A stretch of DNA of 64,000 nt from Sphingorhabdus sp. YGSMI21 (GTDB lineage: Bacteria > Pseudomonadota > Alphaproteobacteria > Sphingomonadales > Sphingomonadaceae). The notes beneath the pieces are model-generated. The model saw only the letters and a program-made list of their open reading frames with translations. It was not told the DNA's origin and did no database searches. This document shows, piece after piece, positions 10,667 through 17,571 of this stretch. Positions within the stretch are counted from its first letter, which is position 1; every line of letters starts with the position of its first letter. Location of the stretch: the NCBI RefSeq assembly GCF_002776575.1, contig NZ_CP022548.1:2619001-2683000 (forward strand). Reading direction: 5' to 3'. The translations under genes and the position numbers were made by a program.

Positions 10667-11104
10667 ATGCGAACACTCGTTTTTTTACTCTTCCTCGGTG
10701 CAATCTGCATTTACGCATTGTACCGGGGAGGGGGCCCCGAACGCTGGGTCGCCTGTATCGTTATCGCCATGGTGGTACTGGATCCGGCCGTTCATATGTT
10801 CACGCCGCTCGGATATGCCACGCTGGATCCCGGTCACTTGGTCATTGATTTGGCCGGGTGGCTCGGCCTGCTCGCTGTCGCACTTCGTGCAAACCGGTTC
10901 TGGCCATTATGGGTAGTCTCACTCCAGACGATCGCCCTGGTGGCTCACGCCACGAGGATGCTGGATGTAACGATTCATCCAAAAGCCTATATGATCATGC
11001 AAATAGCGTCTTCCTATCCCTTGTTGGCTCTGTTGCTGCTCGGCACGATTTGTCACCAGAAGAGGTTGAAGGCCATCGGGATCGACAGGTCCTGGCGCAA
11101 CTGA
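10667..11104 (+). CDS. Small integral membrane protein, unknown function
   Basis: 145 residues with about four membrane helices (near residues 3-20, 27-47, 58-80 and 107-130) and a short basic C-terminus. AGGAG lies only one base before the ATG, an unusually tight ribosome-binding site, so the start may be somewhat off, but no better one is visible in frame. The 3' end overlaps the proposed TTG start of the RadC-like gene by about 55 bases in another frame. No family recognised. Confidence 0.68.
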   Translation: MRTLVFLLFLGAICIYALYRGGGPERWVACIVIAMVVLDPAVHMFTPLGYATLDPGHLVIDLAGWLGLLAVALRANRFWPLWVVSLQTIALVAHATRMLDVTIHPKAYMIMQIASSYPLLALLLLGTICHQKRLKAIGIDRSWRN

Positions 11105-11676
11105 TCGGGATTATCGAGCCGGATGATGCCGTCCGGCTCTCCGGCGAGCTGCTGGAAGAATTCGGATCGATCGGACGTATGCTGGCAGAATCCGAGGCGG
11201 CATTGCACCGGGTCCTGGCCGACAACCGGGACGTGGTGAAACTGCTCAAGGCGAGCGAGCAATTCATGCTGGCCAAATTGCGCAACGAGCTTCCACGCAA
11301 GCTCATTTCGGCCACCGATCGGAGATTGGTGAAATATCTGCAGGCCCGTATGGGTTCCCGGACCACCGAGTTGATGCGGATATTGTTTCTGGACAGTTCG
11401 CACCACCTTCTGAGCGATCAGGAATTTGGCGAAGGCTCTCCACACCGGATATATATCCAGCCGCGAACCATTTTGAAACGGGCTCTCGAACTCGATGCGA
11501 GTGGGCTCATACTGGTTCACAACCACCCGGGCGGAAGCCTGACACCGAGCAGCTCGGATATAGAATTCACCAAGTCCATCAAGGCATTATGCCTGGAACT
11601 CGACATATTCCTGCACGATCATATTATCATAACGAGCAACCGCTGGACCAGTTTTCGAAAGTTGAAATTAATATGA
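11050..11676 (+). CDS. RadC-family JAB/MPN domain protein
   Basis: About 208 residues. The C-terminal half is a RadC-type JAB domain with a complete JAMM metal motif: H157-N-H159-P-G-G, S167 and D170 (HNHPGGSLTPSSSD). The N-terminal part resembles the helical region of RadC (AVRLSGELLEEFGSIGRML). The frame is open further upstream, but that part lies over the membrane-protein gene; the in-frame TTG at 11050 gives a RadC-like beginning, though without a clear ribosome-binding site. RadC proteins were once linked to DNA repair, but their biochemical role is uncertain. The stop overlaps the next start (ATGA). Confidence 0.82.
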   Translation: MSPEEVEGHRDRQVLAQLIGIIEPDDAVRLSGELLEEFGSIGRMLAESEAALHRVLADNRDVVKLLKASEQFMLAKLRNELPRKLISATDRRLVKYLQARMGSRTTELMRILFLDSSHHLLSDQEFGEGSPHRIYIQPRTILKRALELDASGLILVHNHPGGSLTPSSSDIEFTKSIKALCLELDIFLHDHIIITSNRWTSFRKLKLI

Positions 11677-12044
11677 GCCTTGAAGCGGAAGCGGATTATG
11701 CCGCGCTTGCAGCGATCGAACTTCAGGCGAACCAGCAGCGAAATATATATTTCTCGAATTCGCAGATATTCGGTGACCCGGCCTGGCAACTCATGCTGGA
11801 AGCCTATATCGCGACCACCGAAAACCGTTGTGTTGATTTGTCTGATCTGGAGAGCGAATTGTGCCGGCCGGCTTCGGTTGTCGCCAGATTGGCAGCAATT
11901 CTGGAGGCCGAGGGCTATCTGGAACGTTGTCGGTCTCACAAGGTCCAGCATATTGGTGCGGTAAAATTAACCAGCAATGCGATCGCCTGGTGCGAACAGT
12001 GTCTGGAATTCAAGCACGGCAAACGTCACGGCGAACTGGACTGA
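11673..12044 (+). CDS. Small winged-helix (MarR-like) protein
   Basis: 123 residues beginning at an ATG that overlaps the RadC-like stop (ATGA), which is why I prefer it to the upstream in-frame ATG at 11589. The central region (about 35-90) reads as a winged helix: ...VDLSDLESELCRPASVVARL followed by AAILEAEGYLER, the usual recognition helix and wing of a MarR-type fold. No ligand motif is visible. Tight coupling to the JAB-domain gene suggests the two work together. Confidence 0.75.
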   Translation: MSLEAEADYAALAAIELQANQQRNIYFSNSQIFGDPAWQLMLEAYIATTENRCVDLSDLESELCRPASVVARLAAILEAEGYLERCRSHKVQHIGAVKLTSNAIAWCEQCLEFKHGKRHGELD

Positions 12045-12311
12045 TATGGGGGGGGGCACCGAAACCAATTCCGTTCTTTTCAAAGCGTGACGCACGTCAG
12101 CGGATAGGTCTGCAAATGAAATTCAGGGGCACTGTGCCAGCTCAGCGCCGTTCTGTGGTCCCTCGTCCGGTTTTTCTGTTTCGGAAAACATCGCCAAAGC
12201 GCGCGTTACCGGGTTAAAGACACGCGGCTTTTACCGTCACCTTCTCCAGGTTCCGACATTTAGCGGGGACCGGAGGAGACATTCCCCATCGCCAAATATT
12301 CAGGTTCTCAT

Positions 12312-12602
12312 GTGATATTCCCGGTCTTGCGGATGGCATTGGTCATCGGCCTCTCGATGATCGCGGGCGTCCCTGGCCAATATGGGCGAGGGAAGGCCAA
12401 TGACAGAGGTGACACGGATTCAGCTGCCGTGTCGGAAGCCAGAGCTGTGATCCATAGTCGCATTGAGCTTGGTCGTGACGGCACGATCACATCGGATATT
12501 ATCCAAGGGTCCGATTGGGTGCAGATCAACGAACAACAATGCGATATCGAAGCGGGGTGGCAAGAACCGGCTTGTAGATTGTTGATTTACGAAATGCAGT
12601 GA
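12312..12602 (+). CDS. Possible small exported protein
   Basis: 96 residues from a GTG start. The first 20 or so residues resemble a signal peptide (LRMALVIGLSMIAGVPG), followed by a short hydrophilic part with two Cys residues (C71 and C81 approx.) that could form a disulfide. There is no strong ribosome-binding site and no recognised family. The reverse strand is also open over most of this stretch, which weakens the call. It could be a chance ORF. Confidence 0.35.
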   Translation: MIFPVLRMALVIGLSMIAGVPGQYGRGKANDRGDTDSAAVSEARAVIHSRIELGRDGTITSDIIQGSDWVQINEQQCDIEAGWQEPACRLLIYEMQ

Positions 12603-12665
12603 AGTCGAGGAAGTCTGGACCGGGCGCGTGGCGATCAAGCCGTAGTCAAAGACTTTTTCCGACGC

Positions 12666-12812
12666 TCAATCCGGTTTCGGAGAGTTCGGATTTTCCGATT
12701 CGATCATTTCCAATGCGTTGATCGCCTCTTCAACCTTTATCGCTGGAATGGCCAGATTGTTCTCGTCGAGAAAATTCAATACGTCGTGAAGCTTTTCGAT
12801 AAGCCTGTGCAC
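12666..12812 (-). CDS. Small helical protein (48 aa), unknown
   Basis: A short minus-strand ORF: GTG start with AGGAA about seven bases upstream, then MHRLIEKLHDVLNFLDENN, a second helix (IPAIKVEEAINALEMIE) and a Pro-rich tail. An in-frame ATG at 12845 would add 11 residues but lacks a ribosome-binding site. The amphipathic i/i+3/i+4 pattern and codon use look protein-like in an otherwise gene-poor stretch. It resembles the many 50-residue two-helix proteins of sphingomonads, but I cannot name a family. Confidence 0.5.
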   Translation of the reverse strand: MHRLIEKLHDVLNFLDENNLAIPAIKVEEAINALEMIESENPNSPKPD

Positions 12813-12845
12813 ATCAATATTCCTATTTGTTATGCCGCGCGACAT

Positions 12846-13770
12846 TGATCGATAGGAAAGCTGTTATGCGACATGATATTTCCAGTCTCGGTCGTTGGTT
12901 CAGGATTTGGCTGGCTGGCAAATTCAAGTGGATCATTAAATGCAGATGCCGGAAAATTCAATATAAACTATAGGATAGTGGGCGTGGTTGCGGCAAAATA
13001 TTATATTGTTTCAAAATGACGCAAGTAATTTATCGTATCGATCCATTTAAAAGTATTATTATATTTTTGCCCAAATTCTGCTGAAAGGGGCGAGGTAGTG
13101 GAGGGCGATATGGACCGCCAACTGCAACCCCAAAAAGTCAATTGGGTAGGACGATCAAACGTCCTACCCAAAATGAGAGCGCATACCAGGTGCACTACGT
13201 TCACCAGAATTGAGGCCTGCGGGGGCTTGTCAATCTGGGCGGAAAGTATTCATGCTTTCCTGATGTTATCTATCAGCATTTGATCGCTGCAGATCAATCT
13301 ATATCCCTCCCGATTTGGCGGTATACTGTTCTTTTAGAACCAAATTGGGCAGACTATAGTGTTTCTTTTTGTTAACCATAATATTTGTCTACAGTCGAAG
13401 TTGCCTATCAATAAGGCAATATTGACCGCTGTTCCGCAGGGCGAGTCTGCCCCATTGGTTACGGACAGCAGGGGCAGCCGCTAGCTCACCGGGGCCATAA
13501 GGGAGCCGCGCTATGGCCCGCCACATGCAAATTACCGGGCGACGACCTTTGCAATGAATAACCAGTGTGTGAGCCGCGCGGCGACTATATCGACAAAAGG
13601 CGCGTTTTCTTGGATCTGGGAGGGTGAGCGGCGGCAAAAAAACCGGTCGCGACAGCTTAATTTTGTCCTAACGCACCGTAAATGTCTTTGTAAGAAGTTG
13701 AGCGCGCCGCCGGCCCCGGTGCAGCCGGACGCAATTCGCCATTTCTTTGGCGCAGCAACGATGGAATGAT
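12846..13770. other. Gene-poor, partly AT-rich stretch upstream of flgM
   Basis: About 925 bases with no convincing gene. 12890-13390 is clearly richer in A+T than its surroundings. It holds a perfect hairpin at 13142-13171, a small inverted repeat TTGCCT/AGGCAA near 13400, and an 8-base stem GGGCCATA/TATGGCCC at 13492-13499 and 13512-13519. Bases 13514-13529 (TGGCCCG-N4-ATGCA) keep the GG-N10-GC spacing of a sigma-54 promoter with two mismatches and could be a weak promoter for flgM. Confidence 0.55.
13142..13171. repeat. Perfect 12-bp inverted repeat (hairpin)
   Basis: Arms TTGGGTAGGACG (13142-13153) and CGTCCTACCCAA (13160-13171) are exact complements around the loop ATCAAA. Neither strand shows an immediate long T-run, although the minus strand has TTTTT about 10 bases after the stem. 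It could be a terminator, part of a small RNA, or a protein binding site. It lies in an AT-rich stretch between no obvious genes. Confidence 0.8.
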
Positions 13771-14043
13771 ATGAAACCTAATGAAAGCTATTCGGTCATG
13801 ATCAAACGACTGGAACGTTCGGGTTTGAAAATGGATGCGTCCAGAGACGAAGCCTGCATCGGTGGTCTGGAAGAGACAATGAGCGCAACAGCGAGACCGT
13901 CGCCTGCACAGGGCCGTTTGAACGCGCGGCAGGCGCCGACCGCGGAAAAGATCGCCAGGATAAAATTGCAAATCGCATTCGGTATTTATCAGGTCGATAC
14001 AGACAGGCTTGCGGCCCAGTTGCTCGATACGGATCTTTTCTGA
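13771..14043 (+). CDS. flgM: Anti-sigma-28 factor FlgM
   Basis: 90 residues. The C-terminal third matches the sigma-28-binding region of FlgM: APTAEKIARIKLQIAFGIYQ then VDTDRLAAQLLDTDLF (compare the usual I..IK..I..G.Y.VD...A..L pattern). The N-terminus is variable, as in the family. FlgM binds FliA and holds it inactive until it is exported through the finished hook-basal body. Here it sits about 1.9 kb before fliA, but no export apparatus genes are nearby. The start at 13771 is preferred over the in-frame 13747 because it gives a normal FlgM length. Confidence 0.83.
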   Translation: MKPNESYSVMIKRLERSGLKMDASRDEACIGGLEETMSATARPSPAQGRLNARQAPTAEKIARIKLQIAFGIYQVDTDRLAAQLLDTDLF

Positions 14044-14181
14044 GAAAGTTTGCAGTGTGTTCGGCCTTGTCGCGAAGGCTGCAATCTGGAAATCCCGCTT
14101 TCGGAACCTAGGCAACAGTCGGTTGGAGTTCCCGTTCTGCATTCGGTTCCCGACGACCGCCACCGCTGCGCCATAGCGCAC

Positions 14182-14197
14182 TGGCAGAGTGATTGCC
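14182..14197 (+). promoter_or_regulatory. Possible upstream sigma-54 promoter
   Basis: TGGCAGA-GTGA-TTGCC has the invariant GG and GC exactly 10 bases apart and matches the -24/-12 consensus TGGCAC-N5-TTGC well. It lies 39 bases upstream of the better site at 14220. Confidence 0.5.
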
Positions 14198-14219
14198 TAA
14201 ATTCCAGCGCGCCCAATAG

Positions 14220-14237
14220 TTGGCACGAACCTTGCTT
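14220..14237 (+). promoter_or_regulatory. Sigma-54 (RpoN) promoter for flhA'-fliA
   Basis: TTGGCACGAACCTTGCTT is a full consensus -24/-12 element (TGGCACG-N4-TTGCT, GG-N10-GC spacing). It lies about 340 bases before the flhA-like start, so the transcript has a long leader. The sigma-54 activator encoded at 17984-19084 is the obvious candidate regulator. Confidence 0.87.
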
Positions 14238-14580
14238 GTCTCTCCAGCAGGAGATTTTAAGCAACCTATGTCACATTTATCGAACACACAAATACAGGGG
14301 CGGTGCGCTTTGTCGTCGAGTACCCTGGCTTCTGCACAGGGCCGACCGACGGATTTCTTTCTCTCTCGGGTGCAGTCGCGGCGGAATGCCCCATCGAGAG
14401 CGATAGGGGCCGGTAGAAAGGCGCGCCGGTTACAGACGCGGCGCCCGCGCCATGGGTCGACCGGAAGCCTTACCTGCCAGATTGTCCGCACCAGTCGCCA
14501 GGGTCATCCGCAGAAATGTTCCGCGCGCGAGCATCTGGTCTCTTTGGTTTCCGGCTGGCCGGCACGGAAGGATTCCTAGA

Positions 14581-15894
14581 ATGGGACCCATTTCCAGCAT
14601 TCCCGCGGTGACCAATTTCCTGACCAAGGCAAAGCCCGCTTTTCTGCCGTTGGTGTCGCTTTTTCTCCTCCTTCTCATGGCGGCCCCCGCAATACCGCAC
14701 GCAGCCGTGTTTGCCGCCATGGCTTTTGCCGGGGGGTTTGCTTTTCACCGGTTGCGCGCTGCACGAGCCGCAGACGCGACATCGAAGCTGGCAGAATCAA
14801 TGCAAGCCGAGCCGGTTGACCGGAACGATGCGTCCCGGACGCCGGCTCTGGCGGTCAAGATCGGATACGGGCTTTTTCCTCTGGTCGAAGACCGGAAGGG
14901 TGCGCCGCTGATCGCCCGGGTCGCCGAAGTACGGCACCAAATCTGCCGGAAACTGGGCTTTGTGGTCCCCCATATTCCGATAAAGGTCGACCTGTCTCTG
15001 GAACCCAATAGCTACCGGATTGTGATCGGTGGCATGGTGCTGGGCGAAGCTGTGGCCTGGCCGGATGAAATTCTCGCGATCGATGATGGCGACGTGGATT
15101 CGCTGATCGCAGGCCGGCCCTGCAAGGACCCGACATTCGGAATGAATGCTTCCTGGGTGCCTGCGAGGCAGCGGACTTTGGCGGTTGCCAAGGGTTATAT
15201 CGTGGCCGATGCGCCCACTGTGATCGCCACCCATCTGAATGATGTGGCGCGTCGCAACGCCGCAAAGCTGTTCGGTACCAATGATGCGCAACAATTGCTC
15301 GATTTCCTCGGGCAATCCTCGCCGCAACTGGTCGACAGCCTTACGCCCGATCGGTTGTCCCTCAGCGATATTACCGCAATTTGCCGTGACCTTTTGGCTG
15401 AAAATATACCGGTCAAGGACTTCGGCAGAATTTCTATTGCCATGGCGCAGGCGTGCGGGCTGCACAGTGAGGCCAGTAACATAGCCGAAGCCGTCCGTCA
15501 GCATATCGGCGATCTGATCGTCCAGAGCCTGGTGCCGGCCGGTCTGCCACTGCCCGTCATGACCATGGACGCTTCGCTCGACAGCACGCTTGTCAAGGCG
15601 CTGAAGGCCGGGGAGGGCGGCAGCTATCCGATCGACCCGCGACTGGCCCGGAAAATCATCAACGCGGTGGACAACGCCTTGCGCTCCTTGCCGCCGGAAA
15701 TCCGCAATATCGCGCTGATTTGCTCGCCGATGGTGCGCAAGCCGCTCAGCGCATTGCTGAAGCAGCGGTTCCCGGACCTGTCGATATTGTCCGAAGCGGA
15801 GCTGCCGGAAGACAAGCCGTTCGAAATACTTGCCATGATCGGCGGTCCGCCATCCAGTCAGAGCATGGCTGCCACGGATGCAACTCAAATCTAA
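14581..15894 (+). CDS. flhA: FlhA-like protein lacking most of the membrane domain
   Basis: 437 residues against about 690 for normal FlhA. Only the last two membrane helices (about 16-60) and the linker plus cytoplasmic domain (about 90-430) are present. The cytoplasmic part is clear: GYGLFPLVEDRKGAPLIARV, GFVVPHIPIKV, DPTFGMNASWVPARQR, DAPTVIATHLNDV, IPVKDFGRISIAMAQA and DPRLARKI. The first six helices and the FHIPEP-type cytoplasmic loop are absent. It has its own good GGAAGGA site eight bases before ATG, and the reading frame is intact. Intact FlhA gates flagellar export and its cytoplasmic domain docks chaperone-substrate complexes; this form could dock but hardly export. Its stop is at the start of fliA. 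Confidence 0.85.
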   Translation: MGPISSIPAVTNFLTKAKPAFLPLVSLFLLLLMAAPAIPHAAVFAAMAFAGGFAFHRLRAARAADATSKLAESMQAEPVDRNDASRTPALAVKIGYGLFPLVEDRKGAPLIARVAEVRHQICRKLGFVVPHIPIKVDLSLEPNSYRIVIGGMVLGEAVAWPDEILAIDDGDVDSLIAGRPCKDPTFGMNASWVPARQRTLAVAKGYIVADAPTVIATHLNDVARRNAAKLFGTNDAQQLLDFLGQSSPQLVDSLTPDRLSLSDITAICRDLLAENIPVKDFGRISIAMAQACGLHSEASNIAEAVRQHIGDLIVQSLVPAGLPLPVMTMDASLDSTLVKALKAGEGGSYPIDPRLARKIINAVDNALRSLPPEIRNIALICSPMVRKPLSALLKQRFPDLSILSEAELPEDKPFEILAMIGGPPSSQSMAATDATQI

Positions 15895-15914
15895 TGACCA
15901 GTCGGGAACATGAT

Positions 15915-16634
15915 ATGTTGAAAACAGAAAGCCGCGCATTGCAAGCTTATGGGGCGATGCAGATAGACGAGAGGAAACTGATTGAGGAAAATCAGTCCCT
16001 TGTCACGAAGATCGCGTGGCAGGTAAAATCATTTGCACCCGACCAGATGGAGATCGAGGACCTGATTCAGGTCGGACTCGTTGCGATGGTTGAGGCAGCA
16101 AAAAAATATGTAGATCAAGGACATAGCTTCAGCACCTATCTCTATGTCCGGGTCCGCGGTGCCATGATTGACGACCTTCGGTCCACCTGCAATCTGCGTC
16201 GGACATCGGTCGACTGGCACAAGAAAGTCCGGCATTGCCGCGCGAAGTTGCTGCAGGAGCTGGGCCATGAGCCGAGCGATGCTGAACTGGCGCTGGCCAT
16301 GAACATGGATCCCGCTGAATTTCGCAAGAACACCGACCGGTCGATCGCCGTTCACGTAGGCTCCCTGGACGAAATCTATTGCGATTCAAGCAGTTGGTTT
16401 ACCGACGAAGAGGATGACCAGCACGAGAAGCTGGAAAAGTTGCAAATGGCCGAACTGTTGTCTTCGAAGCTGAAACAGCTGAACGAGCGCGAGCAACTGG
16501 TTCTCAACTGCTATTTTGTCGAGGAATTGCAGCTCGACGAGATCGGAGAGATTCTTGATGTTTCTGCTGTGCGCATCTGCCAGATCAAGAAGCGCGCGCT
16601 GGAGAAGCTCCAAGCCTCAATGACGGCGGAATGA
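15915..16634 (+). CDS. fliA: Sigma factor for flagellar operons, FliA (sigma-28)
   Basis: 239 residues, the normal FliA length. Region 2 is shown by ENQSLVTKIAWQVKSF, EIEDLIQVGLVAMVEA, FSTYLYVRVRGAMIDDLR; region 3 by RTSVDWHKKVRHCRAKLLQE; region 4 by LKQLNEREQLVLNCYF and LDEIGEILDVSAVRICQIKK. The ATG at 15915 has GGGAA six bases upstream; the in-frame ATG at 15894 overlaps the flhA stop (TAATG) and is also possible. FliA normally transcribes late flagellar genes such as flagellin; none are in the window. Confidence 0.93.
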   Translation: MLKTESRALQAYGAMQIDERKLIEENQSLVTKIAWQVKSFAPDQMEIEDLIQVGLVAMVEAAKKYVDQGHSFSTYLYVRVRGAMIDDLRSTCNLRRTSVDWHKKVRHCRAKLLQELGHEPSDAELALAMNMDPAEFRKNTDRSIAVHVGSLDEIYCDSSSWFTDEEDDQHEKLEKLQMAELLSSKLKQLNEREQLVLNCYFVEELQLDEIGEILDVSAVRICQIKKRALEKLQASMTAE

Positions 16635-16689
16635 GCGTCACTCGTAACCCTCGCCGAAAAGCCCGGCTTTCTTGCCGCTATTGCATCAT

Positions 16690-16753
16690 GTCGGATTTCC
16701 GACGGCCAGCACGGGAAATGTCGGTTTTCCGACGGATGTGATGGATTTCCGAC
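16690..16753. promoter_or_regulatory. Three phased palindromes: probable enhancer for the sigma-54 activator
   Basis: GTCGGATTTCCGAC (16690-16703) and GTCGGTTTTCCGAC (16720-16733) are inverted repeats; GATGGATTTCCGAC (16740-16753) keeps the right arm. The copies start 30 and 20 bases apart, that is on the same face of the helix, and end 43 bases before a consensus sigma-54 promoter. This is the usual layout of an enhancer for a sigma-54 activator; the FleQ/FlbD-like protein at 17984-19084 is the natural candidate. Confidence 0.75.
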
Positions 16754-16795
16754 AATCCTCTCGGCAGCGTCCGGCGAATTTCCCCATTCCTGAAA

Positions 16796-16814
16796 CTGGC
16801 ACGACCCTTGCTAC
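16796..16814 (+). promoter_or_regulatory. Sigma-54 (RpoN) promoter
   Basis: CTGGCACGACCCTTGCTAC is a full -24/-12 consensus (TGGCACG-N4-TTGCT) and is almost identical to the element at 14220. It lies about 60 bases before the ATG of the small ORF at 16875 and 760 bases before fliS. Confidence 0.87.
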
Positions 16815-16874
16815 GTAAAGGCTGAACTCCGGACTTCGGTTCGGTTGTTCAGCCGACAATGAAAAGGAATAGCA

Positions 16875-17108
16875 ATGATCGCCAAGCAATCGAAATCTGG
16901 TCTGGTCACTGGATTTCGGAAACTTGCCGATCTGCTGGCGTCTGATGATATGATTCAGTCGCGCCACCAACGCTCGTCTTCTGCCAAGCCATTATCCCCC
17001 GATGCTGGCGAAGCAGAAGACGAGTTTTACGGTGTTGCGGTTTCTCGCCGTCTACCACGATGGTCCGTTTCACCACCTTCCGGCTTCCCAGACCGGACCA
17101 CCGCATAG
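16875..17108 (+). CDS. Small unknown protein behind a sigma-54 promoter
   Basis: 77 residues with AAGGAA six bases before ATG. The first half is plausible (an amphipathic helix, LVTGFRKLADLLASDDMI, then an acidic linker). The last third (SRRLPRWSVSPPSGFPDRT) looks like out-of-frame reading, so the gene may be truncated or frameshifted. It resembles no flagellin, hook-cap or other flagellar protein that I can recognise. Its strong promoter and activator sites suggest that a flagellar gene once stood here. Confidence 0.45.
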   Translation: MIAKQSKSGLVTGFRKLADLLASDDMIQSRHQRSSSAKPLSPDAGEAEDEFYGVAVSRRLPRWSVSPPSGFPDRTTA

Positions 17109-17397
17109 CGCTTTTCTGAAGCGGGCAGAAAATTTGGTCTGTCCTTATCTCTCCGGATCTGCGTCGCGGTGGTTCAGGTCCACCCTTTACCGATGATTAT
17201 GTCGGTCTCCCGATCTCAATTGCTGCCCGGCACGATCTCGAGCGGCTCCAGTCGATGACCATCGAGGACTTGTACCCTGTTTCTGATGTCTAGCGGGACC
17301 CAATGGGCCCCCGGTGGCGAGCGCCCGGCGGAAAATTCAGATGATTAATATCCTTAATTCACCACCACAGCTGCCGTAAAATATCTTGAGGACGTTC
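17109..17397. other. Non-coding gap with a sigma-28-like promoter at its end
   Basis: About 290 bases without a coding frame I believe. The right end carries the sigma-28-like element listed separately. Confidence 0.5.
17354..17380 (+). promoter_or_regulatory. Possible sigma-28 (FliA) promoter
   Basis: TTAATTCA-N11-GCCGTAAA: the downstream box matches GCCGATAA at six of eight positions, the spacer is exactly 11, and the upstream box matches TAAAGTTT at about half its positions. It precedes a 51-residue ORF and fliS, so FliA may control fliS here. Confidence 0.45.
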
Positions 17398-17553
17398 ATG
17401 ATGTTCGGAAAAATTGCAGATGATCTTTCGTCGGGTTCGGAAGTTGACTGTGCGGTTTTTATAGCGGACTGCGAGCGGACTTTCGAGACTTCGCGCACAA
17501 TGACTTCAATTGTGGACCAGCACTTTTCAATTTTTAACAGCGATGAAAACTGA
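17398..17553 (+). CDS. Small ORF (51 aa) before fliS
   Basis: Starts ATG-ATG with TTGAGG about six bases upstream and encodes MMFGKIADDLSSGSEVDC..., ending in FSIFNSDEN. The reverse strand is also open. It has no recognised family and stops 18 bases before the fliS start, so it could be a coupled leader ORF or a remnant. It lies directly after the sigma-28-like element. Confidence 0.4.
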   Translation: MMFGKIADDLSSGSEVDCAVFIADCERTFETSRTMTSIVDQHFSIFNSDEN

Positions 17554-17571
17554 TCTGGAAAGCAAGCGAAT

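Larger units (their letters stand above)
14044..14580. other. Promoter-bearing gap between flgM and the flhA-like gene
   Basis: 537 bases. It contains two sigma-54-type promoters (see separate entries) and, upstream of them, TCGG/CCGA half sites around 14110-14160 that could bind the sigma-54 activator. An open frame from ATG 14268 to 14579 shows no recognisable FlhA or other sequence and is basic and low in quality. No remnant of the missing FlhA membrane segments could be read in any frame. Confidence 0.6.

Noticed and set aside
10858..11049. N-terminal extension of the RadC-like protein
   Set aside because: This part lies over the membrane-protein gene and reads as out-of-frame sequence.
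13098..13283. 61-codon ORF in the AT-rich stretch
   Set aside because: It reads through the perfect hairpin and has no protein-like pattern.
14268..14579. 103-codon ORF between the sigma-54 promoter and the short flhA
   Set aside because: Basic, low-quality translation without resemblance to FlhA or any family, and its AGGAG is 14 bases from the ATG.
16640..16675. Rho-independent terminator after fliA
   Set aside because: AAAGC/GCTTT stem is only five bases long and no T-run follows.
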